This document shows positions 38,960-50,492 of a stretch of DNA of 64,000 nucleotides, one piece after another. A program made the position numbers and the translations under genes. Source of the stretch: Paragyromitra xinjiangensis (lineage: Eukaryota > Ascomycota > Pezizomycetes > Pezizales > Discinaceae). The stretch lies in assembly GCA_038503065.1 (NCBI GenBank), contig JBCAMK010000007.1, positions 2,046,001 to 2,110,000 of the forward strand, read 5' to 3'. The notes beneath the pieces were generated by a model. That model made no database searches. It had not been told where the DNA came from and saw only the letters and a program-made list of their open reading frames with translations. Position 1 is the first letter of the stretch. Each line of letters opens with the position of its first letter.

Positions 38960-39974
38960 CATATGATTTCGATTACGAATCGGCACGGGATACCGAAAAA
39001 TGGGGTGCTGCCGACGGCCCCGTGGGATGCAAACATCCGGACCGGTTGCAGTTCCCGAGTGATCTGACAGCCGGGTAACCTGGGTCCCTGCAGCTGCAAG
39101 TGCTCTCAACATCCAACAGCAGCAGGTTATTTTTCGCCCCGCTTCTGCTGTGTTCTCTGCCTGTTTACCTGCCGAATCAAACGGATGAACATTAAAACCA
39201 TTCACGAACACGTACGCTATTCATTCCTACTCCCCTCTCTTGCCTGCTATCGACGTGGCAGCCTCCACGAAAGAAAAAAAATAAAAAAATAGGTCCGGAA
39301 AAATAAGAAAAACGGCCCGGAAGAAACATTGAGTCAACCTGTTGAACAAGTCACTCACTCCCTTCCTCTTCTCCCTCTACTTCCATCATCATCTCCCTGA
39401 CCTGACTCCTCTGCCTTCTCCACCTCCACCACCATCTCTTCTTATTCCCTCTTATACCGTACCGTGCTAGGCCTTAATAGATTTTTGGCTACTCTACATA
39501 CATACCGTATAGACGCACAGCAGGGTTGGGTTAGGTGCGAAGCAGACAGACAGCTCGTGACTCGCTTGTTTTCGTAGTCAGCAACGGCACCGCCCCGCCA
39601 CCGCTTAAAGCCTACCACCCGCAGAACCTGCGTTCCCTCTCTTCCTTCCTTCCTTTCTCCTTCCCCTCTCCAACACAACTTCCCCAATTTTTTCCCTTCC
39701 GTTGTTGTCGGTCGCATTTTGGCTTTCTTGGAACACCCACCCACTTATTTTTCCCCGTCTGTACTCTACTACCCACATCACGCTTATCCCTTTCAACCCC
39801 ACGTACTTTCTCCCCACCCATTGCTGTAACAGAGGGAACATCAAAAAATAATAACCTACACTACCCAACCAATCCTACCCAATCCCCTTCCCCAAATCTT
39901 AACCTAACCAACCACACCTCCCCTACACACACACACCCCAACCATACATACTGTTACTACTACACTATACTACC
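38960..39974 (+). promoter_or_regulatory. Intergenic plus pyrimidine-rich leader of the 39975 gene
   Basis: From about 39350 the plus strand becomes strongly C/T-rich (CCTTCC, CCACC, ACACACAC tracts), ending in ACTACCATGGGC at the next start codon. This is the usual look of a fungal promoter/leader. No separate gene is seen. Confidence 0.5.
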
Positions 39975-40613
39975 ATGGGCATTCCACTTCGTCGTGTACC
40001 GTCGCCTTCAAGACGTGCAAATCCCACAAACAACCAGTCAAACCCTAATAGCACCCCATCCAATAATAGCCGCAGTAACAACAACAGCAGCAGCAGCAGC
40101 TCAAGAAAAATCACCAAAAGTAAGAAATCACGGTCGCGTTCAACTTCTCCTCGACCCAGGAATAGCTTTTATATCGATAATCCCTTTCGACAGCGGCAAC
40201 CAGTCGTAATGATGGTGCCTAACAGTTTGCTTCCTGTGTCCGCTTACTTCCCCCGTGACTACGAGTTCGAGGATGAGGGGTACGATAGCTCGTCTTCTTC
40301 GACATCGGAATCATCAGTCTCACCAGTACCCGCTCTAGGATGGCGACCAACACAGGGAACTCTAGAGATGGAATTCATGTTCGGAGATATGGACGAAGAA
40401 TTCATGCAAGAGCTTACGAGGGAGAGTACCCCGAGCAGTGACGACGATGAAGTTATGATGGAAGTGGATACAAACGCTCCTGCTTCAGACGAAGAATCAA
40501 CATCGATGTATGATCACCTTGCTGCTGCAGAGTCAGAAGCTTCAGAGGATGAAGGCGGACATGACAGGCAAGATCGAATGGGCGGGAGAGTGGTGGACGA
40601 AGACTACGACTAG
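39975..40613 (+). CDS. Low-complexity basic/acidic protein, unknown function
   Basis: Intronless 212-residue frame with start in good context (ACCATGG) after a long pyrimidine-rich leader. Residues 1-70 are Ser/Asn/Arg-rich and strongly basic, with an RSRSTSPRPR patch. A middle segment (NPFRQRQPVVMMVPNSLLP, AYFPRDYEF) is the only ordered-looking part. The C-terminal half is acidic with Ser/Glu/Asp runs (DSSSSSTSESS, SSDDDEVMMEVD, SEASEDEGG). The charge layout suggests a nuclear or RNA-associated disordered protein, but this is inference and I recognise no family. Confidence 0.6.
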   Translation: MGIPLRRVPSPSRRANPTNNQSNPNSTPSNNSRSNNNSSSSSSRKITKSKKSRSRSTSPRPRNSFYIDNPFRQRQPVVMMVPNSLLPVSAYFPRDYEFEDEGYDSSSSSTSESSVSPVPALGWRPTQGTLEMEFMFGDMDEEFMQELTRESTPSSDDDEVMMEVDTNAPASDEESTSMYDHLAAAESEASEDEGGHDRQDRMGGRVVDEDYD

Positions 40614-43262
40614 CTTTAGTTTCTAGTTTTCATTTCTAGGAACGCGATCGAACCGAACGCGAACTTCGCCTTAGGTACCATAGTACCGATCACCGCACCA
40701 CTGCTACAATCACTATTTCCATTCGGACCTTTTTGTTATAGGAAGATATTTTATAAGGTCTTACTCCCTTAAGAATAACACCTTAAGGGGTTTCGTTAAT
40801 CCGGTTTGCAGAAAAAAAAGGAAGGAATGGGACATCTTTACTATAAGTAAGGTTCCCCCCCTTTCTTTTTTTGCCGGGCTTGCTTGCTTGCTGGGGGAAA
40901 ATCGAACGGACCTTGCTATGTATATTTTTTGGAGTTACCATCTGTACATTTTTTTGGATTTGTTTTCTGCGAGGAGTTTGGTGTTTTCTATTCATGGTTT
41001 TCAGGTCTGGTTTTCTTTCATCTAACGTTGAGGGGGGGACTGATTATGGTCACGCACGCTGCACTTACTTATTTCCTTTGTAATATTTTATTGTCCGGTT
41101 TTTTTTATGGCCTGTTCTGTTTTCTGGCGGGATGAACTGGCGTTTTGGATCGGTGTTATGTACAGACTACTATTTGTCAAACGTTTTCATTGCTTCGGGG
41201 TGTTCTTTTTTTTTTTTGCATCGGATGTTTTGTCTAGAAGAAACGAGGGTATGGAGTTTTTTGTAAGCGATTCATCGCTGGTATCATTCAAAAGCAAACC
41301 GAACAATCTATCTGATAAGTATTACTTTATCTCATCCCGACCGTCTACAGTTCACTAGGTAGTGGGGAGGACCCTCCTGTCAAACAAGGGCTCCCGAGAT
41401 CGTCCGCGGCCGGACGCCCTTCTCAAGGTGTATCTTGTCCCGGGTTTCTGCTCATGCACGTATCCTAGAGCGGATCAGCCCGCATGACGTCGCATAGAAT
41501 AACCCTAACCCTGGGCTTGTGATTCGTCAATGCCTGTAGACTTTCAGGCGCTAAAACGGCAGGTACAGGTGGAACGCAGGATTTCAAGGTACACAGGTAT
41601 CTGGTGACCAGATATCATACTTAGTGCTGATGTAAAAGCTAGGTTTTGGGGATTCCTGCTGAGGTGACGAGATTGGATTTTTTATGAAGGGGGTTTTTTT
41701 CTTCCTCCGTTTTTGTTAGATGTAGGTGTTAGATGGTGGATACTTTGAGGTAAGCTGAGGTTAGATGTAGAGTAGAGCATGTAGATTGCTGGGGGGGGTG
41801 GCGGATGACTCCGGGGTTGATCCTGCGCATGGATTGGAGGAGCTGAAGAGGGGTGACTTTGGGTGAATATCATGCGGGCTGTGGCATAGAATGCGATACA
41901 GTGGGGCTGTTTTCCTGTGTCCTGTGTGATGTGGGTGCCGCTTATCCAGGCCGAAGGGATCGGGTTACCGAGTCGTATGATTTGGTGGAGTTCGGGTTGC
42001 GCTTGGAGATGGGGGATTTGGGGGATGGATCGGTTAGGGTTGGTGGTGTTGGGTAGTACTGGTGGATCTGGACTGATCGGGCCGCGTGATCAGGTCATCG
42101 CCTCTGGGGGGATTGTTTTTTGGAATTGGTGTTGGGGTTTGTGGAGGCTGGATAACTTGGGATTTGAATCTTGGATGTAGTGTAGTGGCGCGGTACTGGA
42201 GTCGAGTGACTCTTTGTGAGTTATGGAAATAGATATCTATCTGCTAAGTGTATTCTCGCCATAACTAGTGAGAACCAACTCATATACGCCGTTCGTGTCC
42301 TCTGCTTCTCGTCCTCGTAAAGAGCAAACTATCCGGAAGAAACCGGGATTTATCGTGTTTACAAAACGGAAAAACACACCATAAGTAGTATCCGGAAGAA
42401 ACGATATTCAGAGAAAGAGTGGTGCAGCAGACGTAAACGGTAACCCTCCGGATTAAGTGCGTCGTGGCGAGGGGATTTCGAGGTGTGGTGGTGTGCGTGT
42501 ACCCCTGCAGACGAACATTTCTGCCCGTATTACCGCCTAAATCAGGTACGGCTGGAGGTGTTTTGGTTGAAGGCGAGTGACATTTTGTGATGCTTACAAT
42601 GTTTTGGGATTGAGTGGATTATGACATTTTACGACTAGAGGAGCCAGGTATATGAATATGATTAGGGGTTCGAAGGTGCTGTCGTTTCTCTGTCCCGTGA
42701 TATAATTTTTAATACGAACAGGTACGAACCGGTCAGGTTTAACAATCGGATTCTTTCCATCCATATATTTGTTACTTGCTCCGTTTCTATGTGGTAAGAG
42801 GTACAGACGAGGATTGGTCAGCACGACCCGTCCAATCAAACACAGCTCCATGAGAATGATTAGTGAACCCGCTGATCTCACGGGAACAGCATCTCGATTC
42901 ACCACGCCCCTCGATCACACTTCACAGCCACTCACTCGTCGCTCTCGGGCGGCTCATCGCTGATATTTCCTTTCTTTTAAATGCAAAATCACCGAAGGGA
43001 TATGTTCCATACCTACCTAACGTATGTAGGTACTTCTACAACTTTACTCATAGAATTCCATGCCACCCGCTCCGACGAACCAATCACCTCAAGTCCGCCC
43101 CGAAGCCCGTGCATGCGTGGCGAAACCGCGCAGGCTAGACGCGGAAACCACAAGAACGAATCTTCAACCGTTACACCCCCAACCGCGCAACAGCAAACAT
43201 CCATCCGGAAAAAAAAAAAAAAAAAAGAAAAACCCCACCATCGAGAATCTCCACGATCATCC
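40614..43262. other. Intergenic
   Basis: 3' flank of the 39975 gene, T-rich to about 41.3 kb, then G-rich sequence at 41.7-42.2 kb. A 17-bp palindrome centred on CTGGTGACCAG lies at 41598-41614, ATCCGGAAGAAAC occurs twice near 42330 and 42390, and a long poly-A tract sits just before the next gene (about 43209-43227). No gene is supported. Confidence 0.5.
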
Positions 43263-43970
43263 ATGCCGTTTCTAAATCTCCCGGTTGAACTAATCCTCCT
43301 TATCGCGGAAGACCTCGAATCTAAGGATCTAAACTCCCTTATCCAAACCAACCATTATCTCGCACACCTCCTGACCAGGCGGCTGCACCAGCTCGCTGGT
43401 CGCGATCGCCGCATTGGTGGTTCTACGTACCCGGCTTTTCATTGGGCTGCGTATAGAGGGTATGAGCCGCTGGCGAGGCTGCTCCTCGATAAGGGATGCG
43501 ATATTGATGCCAGGGCGGGATGCGTTGAGGAGACGGCGCTCCATCTTGCGGCTTGGCAGGGACACGAAGCGGTTGTTCGGTTGCTGTTGGATCGGGGAGC
43601 CGCGGTCGATATTAAAGACAGGAACCACCGATCAGCGGTGTTTAATGCGGTTGCGGAGGGACGTGGGGTGATCGTTAGGTTGTTGTTTGAGAAGAGGGCT
43701 GATGTATTTGGGACCCCGCATCGTGTTAGAGGGAAGGTACCGGTGGTTATCTTGGAGCCGAGATCTCAGAGTGATCGTGAGCTGGAGGGGTTTCTTCAGT
43801 TGGCGTTGTTTGGGGAGACTGGGTATTGGGCTGGGTGGAGGGAACGTGGGGGAATGGTGTTTCGAGCGGTTGTGGAAAGATTATGCTATCCTGGGCGCTG
43901 GGGAATGGGATGGTTAAATTACTATAGGGGAAAGGTGGGAAGGGGAATCGCCCCAAGCCCGAGGCGATAG
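43263..43970 (+). CDS. F-box/ankyrin repeat protein 1
   Basis: 235-residue frame starting MPFLNLPVELILLIAE. The first ~45 residues form an F-box-like motif (LPVELILLIAEDL, DLNSLIQTNHYLAHLL). Ankyrin repeats follow from about 55: PAFHWAAYRGYEPLARLLLD, ETALHLAAWQGHEAVVRLLL, RSAVFNAVAEGRGVIVRLLF. The C-terminal third is not clearly ankyrin. F-box/ankyrin proteins are candidate SCF substrate adaptors; here the F-box is N-terminal. The frame stays open upstream but the internal Met is chosen because it begins the motif shared with the paralogues at 55.5 and 57.8 kb. The coding strand becomes G-rich toward the 3' end. Confidence 0.8.
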   Translation: MPFLNLPVELILLIAEDLESKDLNSLIQTNHYLAHLLTRRLHQLAGRDRRIGGSTYPAFHWAAYRGYEPLARLLLDKGCDIDARAGCVEETALHLAAWQGHEAVVRLLLDRGAAVDIKDRNHRSAVFNAVAEGRGVIVRLLFEKRADVFGTPHRVRGKVPVVILEPRSQSDRELEGFLQLALFGETGYWAGWRERGGMVFRAVVERLCYPGRWGMGWLNYYRGKVGRGIAPSPRR

Positions 43971-46900
43971 TGTAGGAGTATGAGTGTTTTTGGTTGGCTC
44001 GAGGGGTGACGTTACTATCAGGTGTTGGCAGTAGAACAGTAGGTAAAATATAATAGTTCTATCCCTGCCGTTAAGTGTCAGATTTTCTCCACTACACATC
44101 TATGGTGTTCTGGAATAAGGTCCATATCAGTACCGATATCCTTAATTCACAACTGTTAAGATTTTAGCTCAGCGCAGTCATTATCGCTAGAGCTTGTAAA
44201 TCGGCTACCGTATCGAACTCAGTCTTGAGGCCACCGTACTAACTCATATGTCAAGCCAAAAAGTATCGACTTCGTTTTCAACGGTATGGCTTCTGGTCTA
44301 CCCTCCGAGTTAATCAAAACTCAACGTTGTCCTTATGTTACCGGCGAACACCGGTTATCGAGGGTTAGTATGGCAGGAACTTAGGGCTTCTGTTACACTA
44401 AGTTCGGTTAAATAAAGATAGAAATTAGGGCTTGGGTTGACGGTTATTTTCTACTCATGGTCGGGCAGTTGGGAAATACTCGAAATCGAGTGAGCTGTTA
44501 TGAACTTAACGGGTAGATAGATAGATAAATCATACACGCATCTAACCATGAACTTAACGGGTAAAAGAAACAAGGAAATATAAATGGGATAAATTCTTAT
44601 ACCTAATTATGAGATGGAAACATGAGGTAAAGGGTAGTGCGTTTCTCGTTTGCCCGTGCTAGTTATCGTATTTGGTGCATGATATGGGTTAGGGTTTCTT
44701 TGGTGATGATGAGGATGATGAATTCATTAAGTACATCCAACCACCTGGGGGTTTCTTTAGTTCATTGGAGTAATTTACGAAAATCAGACAATTATGGGAA
44801 GTTGTATTATTTTTGGCTCTACTAATGGCTGTAGAGATAGGTTAGATATGTGACGGTTATTTTCCCCTGTTGTCTTAGGGCTTCAATACATGGGCTATCA
44901 CTCGCGTCTGTACGCAGAAAATTGTTGAGATCGAGCGAAAAGACTTGATTGACTCCCGGTTGCGGTGTAGGCCCGGGTTTATAGACATGAATATTGTTCA
45001 ACTTTCGTGGGATGTCCTCCTCACTAGGGCCTACTAGAGTCTATGGTGACGGAATCGATAAATGTGTACCTCTTTTAGAGCGATCTGTTATAGCTAAATA
45101 GGACGGGTTTTTAAGAAAAAAAAATACTGTATGGTGATTCACTATATGATAAACAAAATGCCTACAGGGATATTTTCAAAATTGGGGATATTTTCATGAT
45201 GTAATTGGATTTTGAAAAGTTGGGTTTTGGGTGGTGATGTGGCAGAGGCACCCATGAAAAAAAGAAAGGTGCAACATTCTGAAGCCTAGATCCATCCAGC
45301 TCAGGGTAGGGATCGGTAAAATACGTATTTTATAAGTATTGTACTGTATTAAAAATACGATGCATACCCGCACAGACCGCTCCCAAGCCAAGGCTGGCTA
45401 ACTGAGCCCTTTTTTCCCCGTTAAGGCCTAGAATCCCCTCCCAAAACTGGCAGTTAACGATACCTTAGACTATATCAGCACTAGTATGTATTTTATCCTA
45501 TAATACTATATAATACATGAAATACAATACATTACAATACGGTATTATTACAAGTCTAATCCCTAGCTCAGGGGGTGCAATGGGGGTTTCTACTCTGCGA
45601 GACCTCCTTATGCCTAACTAGAATACAATCTGAACCATCTGAGCCACAGTATAATGGCAGCATCATGCCTAATCCTCCAAAATGCTCAGGCCCCGGTTGC
45701 ATTATATGTCACATATAGGCACACGTTTATCGATGCCCGGTTGGGAAGCCCGTTTCCAACAAAAAATTAATTCCGTGTTAGAAGTCCCACTTCAAGTTAA
45801 GTAAAAAAATACGTCATCTATTTGGCCGTGACACTACACCGTTAGGATGGCATGACGGATCCGGCTATCTGCATATGCGTTCTCAAAGGTGAGCTGAGGG
45901 ATTGCTGGAAGTTTCTCGGCAGCCTGCAGGACGGGACCAGCCGTGCTACAGTGGACCGCGTGTTTAATCCTAGTAATGTTGCATTAGCGGGAGAGTTTTG
46001 TAGTGACAAGCTTGACCTGAAGCTCTCAAGAATAATGAATGTTCTAAGACCTAACATGGTCTGTACCGTTTACATGTTGGGTTATCGGAAATTAGCCAAA
46101 TGGGGTATCGTGAAGTAGGCTTTCCCATTAGGGGTCTAGAATAGAATTTATGCACTTTGTGACTTGCTATCGTAGAACTAAAGGTTCGGTATGCGGTCGG
46201 TAGCTGGAATGGGTAGTGTAATCCGATCTGTGTGTTGCGATTTCTGCTGGATCTTTCCTTCTTGCGTCTTTTGTTTTTGAACGTTTAGATTTGCACATTA
46301 TAGTCAACTCTTGAGGAAAATACGTGGGGTATAACGGTATGTGGCTGTCTCAGGGATGGTCAGGTGTTTATGCCTTTCTTGGGTAGATTGTCGGGGAGGT
46401 GAAGATATGATTTTTTAGTAGCGCTTTCGGGGCCCCCATCCGCCTCTTCGTGGCTAGAACCCCGGATAGGTCACGAACTAGTAAGTATTCTACGTGATAA
46501 CCCCGTATCCTTCGATCTGTAGGTACTTGATAGGAAAAAGAATGAAGTGCGTTGCAGACTACTAGGAAGATATATAGTGGCATTCTATGCTTTAATTCAC
46601 CTCGACACTTGCAGTATTAGGAAAGATTCCCACAGCTAACAGCTCTATGTAGCATCCTAACGGAGAATTTATGGCTAAACTTTTAGGTGGTTCAACTGTC
46701 GGGTGTTGCCAATCAAAATACAGATTTCCATGCTTTAAACTCGAGGTTTTCTCAGTCTTATCTAGTAAAATGAGTACCTTCGTTGTAATGATACAAAGGT
46801 CTGTGAGTTTAAGGTTGTGCAATATACTCAGGGTAAGTTAGACGGATTCCCAGGTTTTCGCCAAAATAGTCCGATTACTCCTCCTGTTGCCGAATCATGG

Positions 46901-47710
46901 AATATCGTGCTCTTATTAGCTTCAACTTTCGGTTGAAGGCGTTCGGACTGCAAATGATGCATAGGGTGCCTGGCAAGCCGACCATCGTGTATTCTATCAT
47001 TGTAGGGAAAGAGGGGCCTGGGGAATATGAATTTTATATCCGTCTTGTATACTTGTTAGCTCTCCCTTAATTTCGGGCTCGAATAGAAAGACCTAGCCAG
47101 CGATGGTTGGTTCTACTTACATCTAAGCTGATCACTTTCTCATCCTACCAGACTAGGAACTAATAAAACAGCAGTGTTGATTTCCGTCTGCTCAATGCCC
47201 GGAGTTGGGTTTTGGGAATGAGAGGCCGAATTTCAAGCACTGGCAGAAGTGTATAGCTATTGTAAACCTAGGTGCGGGACCTCAGGCTGGAATATATGAG
47301 CAGTCTCAAAATGAGTAAGTTTGGTTTGCGTTGATACCGTTGGCCATCTCTTCAATCCCTCGCTGGTATTGGGGTACTTTCGCAAATTTGGCGGACTCTA
47401 GCTGTATCCGTTGGTAATAAGAAACGACAACGGAACAAGCAGTTAGTTGTCCTAGGACCCACTATATTCCCTTCTGCATGCATTGCTACCCTAGGTTACC
47501 CCAAAGCAACCAGCTATCCAATAAGACCAGCGATATCGACGAGGTGAAATAGTTCGAGATATACTTCAATGATAACACCTGACGGTTTTTATCTGTAGGT
47601 CTGGATGATGGAAGCTTCAGACTCCGACACGCAGTTTAGTCTAGTCGTCGCCTTACATTCGTAGAGTGCTTCCGTAGCACCAAGTATTTCATGCCAGTTT
47701 CCGTTCTACT
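43971..47710. other. Gene-poor region
   Basis: No confident gene. A duplicated ATGAACTTAACGGGTA occurs near 44500 and 44548 with GATA microsatellite between. Two short open frames (45852-46118 plus, 46592-46822 minus) have protein-like patches but no recognised family. A CTTCAAC/GTTGAAG hairpin lies at 46921-46939. Confidence 0.45.
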
Positions 47711-48045
47711 TTTTCGCTTTTCTGAATGATAGGGAATGGACTCTGGCACCATATTGATTTGAGGACTATGATGATTGTTTAGACAATGTCGGACTCCTCC
47801 CTGGGATTGTGGCGAAGTGTCTAGGTTGAATGAACTGAACGCGATCTGCTCTGGATCAGTTGTGACTGAATGTGATGGGAGCCTCCATATACGTAGTCCA
47901 GAAATAGCAAAGAGTCAAAGCTGGTGTAAGCTCGTTAAGATAAACAAAGGCTCGGTGAATGGTAAATTATCGGAGCTCATGAGAAGTTGAGAATGTTAGG
48001 GTTGACGGTACTGCAGTGGACTGTGTGGTGCGGTTGAGGGTTGTT
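47711..48045. repeat. Tandem ~350-bp duplication, copy 1
   Basis: Starts near TGAATGATAGGGAATGGACT and ends near GAATGTTAGGGTTGACGGTA. The same series of words recurs in order at 48061-48405 with perhaps a quarter of positions changed. On the minus strand it contains TGGTGCCAGAG where copy 2 has AGGTATCAGAG, a tRNA-primer-site-like word. This may be LTR-derived; coding capacity is absent. Confidence 0.7.
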
Positions 48046-48060
48046 TTCATGGCGATTTCT

Positions 48061-48405
48061 GTTCTGTTTCTTTGTTCCTTGAATGATAGAGAATCGACTC
48101 TGATACCTTATTAATTTGAGGAGTGTGATGACTACTTGGAAAATGTCGGCCTTCTTCTGGACTAAGGTATACTACGTGGAGAAGCGGCTGGGTTGAATGA
48201 ATTCGATGTGTTTGGTTCTGGATCGCTCTATGTGGTGACTGGATGCGGTGAAGCCTCCTGGTCCTGGGAATACAAAGAAACCCAACTCTAGATGTAGCGT
48301 CTGTTAAGAAAAATTGAAATTTGATGAATGATAAATATCCGAAGCTCACGAGAATCCGAGAATGTTGGGGTTGACGGTGCTGTGGAAATGAATGGTGTTG
48401 AAGGT
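48061..48405. repeat. Tandem ~350-bp duplication, copy 2
   Basis: Second copy of the 47711 segment, sharing TGAATGATAG.GAATCGACT, AATGTCGG.CT, GGTTGAATGAA, GAGAATGTT.GGGTTGACGGT in order. It is followed by GTGGTCGAGAT twice in tandem near 48408. The period of about 350 bp and the divergence indicate an old local duplication. Confidence 0.7.
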
Positions 48406-48805
48406 GTGGTCGAGATGTGGTCGAGATGTCTTGGGGGTTGTAGCGTCTTTGCCAGGGACCTCACGTGTGCATTCCTCTAGCGTGCTTGACCGGTCCATTC
48501 TACGGAAATTGAACAAGGAAAGTTGGGTACTGGGATTAATTTCGCAGTAGCAGGGCCTTAACTTGGTTGGGAGCTAGAACCCACGCCATAATAGGTAATG
48601 CTTCTGGTTTTAACTTTTTTGTCTGATTTCGTTGGTTCCTAATTGCTCTTTCATTATCGATGTAGTAGTACGACACTGGGACTGATTTTTCCTTAAATAA
48701 CTATCCTCGTACTAAGGACGTGCAGTGTGAGGTTATGCTCTTTGCGTGGGATTGAGTTCGGTTCACGTATGGGTATGTTGGTAACGAGCAAAGAATGTGA
48801 GTTGG

Positions 48806-48860
48806 TAGTCTCGTGCCGAGCCTATATCGCGCAGCAGCAGCAGGGGATGAGAACGAGCCT
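48806..48860 (+). repeat. Short dispersed repeat, copy B
   Basis: Begins TAGTCTCGTGCC, contains CGCGCAGCAGCAGCAGG and continues to GAGAACGAGCC, matching copy A at 36611 in word order. Probably a fragment of a mobile element. Confidence 0.6.
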
Positions 48861-49158
48861 AGTGAGCTGGTATTAGGAGTATGTAGAGGTGGGTATCATA
48901 ATGTGTATAAGGAAAAAAGCTTTCTACGACTAGGAGCTTGTAAAAAAGCTCGATAGATCCAACCAGCACGGATAGCCGAAGCGGGTGAGATGGCATGATA
49001 GCAGGAAACCATTTCTCAGGCTTTCTTACCGAAAAATTTCCTAGCCTGAAAGTGATAAATCTCCGTAGCTGTTGGTCTCTAGGATATAGTTCACTAGGAT
49101 TAGGTCGTACTAGGTAAGACCCTTAAATCTCTGGTTCTCTTGCTCCCATCCCTTACTT

Positions 49159-49196
49159 CCTGAGGCTGCTGCGCAGTAGGGTTGGGCACGAGACTA
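49159..49196 (-). repeat. Short dispersed repeat, copy C
   Basis: On the minus strand reads TAGTCTCGTGCC, then AACCCTAC, then TGCGCAGCAGCCTCAGG, matching copies A and B. Copies B and C are inverted relative to each other about 350 bp apart and could be the two ends of one small element. Confidence 0.6.
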
Positions 49197-50492
49197 ATTC
49201 CTAGTATTCTTTTCTAGGCTCTTCTACGCCTTCATCCATCTTCCACTTGTCGTAAATAAACTCATCATCCACCCATCGATCGCCAGGCGCGCGCACAGAA
49301 TTAAAGTTCTAACTACGTTAGGTAAAAAAGCACCATAATAATTGTAACGAACTACCCTAATTGGCGAGAAAAGAAAACGTGGTTTGGTCCCTCCCGCTCG
49401 GTCCTCATTAGCGTGCACCAGCGAAACGTTAGGATGGGCCTGAATATTTAATCTGTTACCGGCACGTGGTTGTGCAGATGCGCTACGGGGTTGGCGGTTG
49501 GGGGGTTAAAAATAAGCTTGTGCTTGTACTAAATATTTGGCGCTGAGCTATGAGCCACAGCGCCACAAGTGTCGTTTGGTTAAGGTGGCGATCGGTATTT
49601 GAGTTACTTGAATTAGAGATAGAGTTACTCACGAGGAGGCGGATCTGATGTTTGAAGTTCAATAGATTCGCCATCGGGTTCTATTTGAGTGGGTAGTTGT
49701 GAGTAACTTGCTGACAATTGAGTCTTTGTAGTGTCACAGGCGAACTTCTGAATCGAGATTTCTTACGCGTACAGGTCGCTACAGATAGTCCAGTCCTTAC
49801 ATGGGATCACGAAGTCCTGCGATGTGATGAAGGCTCGATGGTTCAGGAGTATGGGAAAAAGCAAAAGCAACATGGAGAATTGTGTCAAATCGCCAACTCT
49901 AAAACGAACCTGCATAACCGAAGAGCTTGGCTAGCGTGCGACTTCCACAAAAGGCAACGGGCACGCTGGAATAGGACTAAGCGCCGGAGGCTCAAACTCG
50001 CAACGTTTGGATTCGCTGTTAAGCCTCGGTGCAGGGCAGGTGCTATTGATAGAGGCGCCATTGCTGTTTGTCGCGAGACATCGCAAGGCAGGTGGTGGTA
50101 GAGGGGGTATCACAGGCGGGACCTAGTCTAGGAGAATGTGGATTTCTAACTGGTGGGCCAGCGCTCAAAGCGGGCTTGGGGGTTTCATCGTTCTCTTGGG
50201 TAGTTGGAGGCTAGTAAACAGATTCACCCTGAGATCTGGGCGGTTATGGTATATAGAGAAGGGGGTTTTCCACCCTGAATATCGCTTTTCTCTTCTTCTC
50301 ATTCCATTCTGCATCGAAGTCTTCTTCTCTCTGCATTTGTTTTGGTTTTTATTTTCCTTTTCCTTTCCTTTATTCATTCTTTATAGTCTTGAAGACATAA
50401 TTTCTGCTATCTTTTTGTTTTTGATATTATTGTTCGAAGCAGGGCTTCAGTTTCCTTCTTCCCATTTGAACACCAGACAAAAATAACCAACC
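49197..50492 (+). promoter_or_regulatory. Intergenic and promoter of the PEBP-cupredoxin gene
   Basis: No gene is accepted in the first kilobase; a 127-codon plus frame at 49718 lacks recognisable features. A TATATAG word at 50250-50256 followed by about 200 nt of pyrimidine-rich leader (TCTTCTTCTC, TTTCCTTTCC) leads to the start codon at 50493. Confidence 0.45.

Noticed and set aside
38534..39211. 225-codon minus-strand open frame
   Set aside because: It runs straight through the MITE, so much of its translation is the element's inverted repeats; no domain or start context supports a gene.
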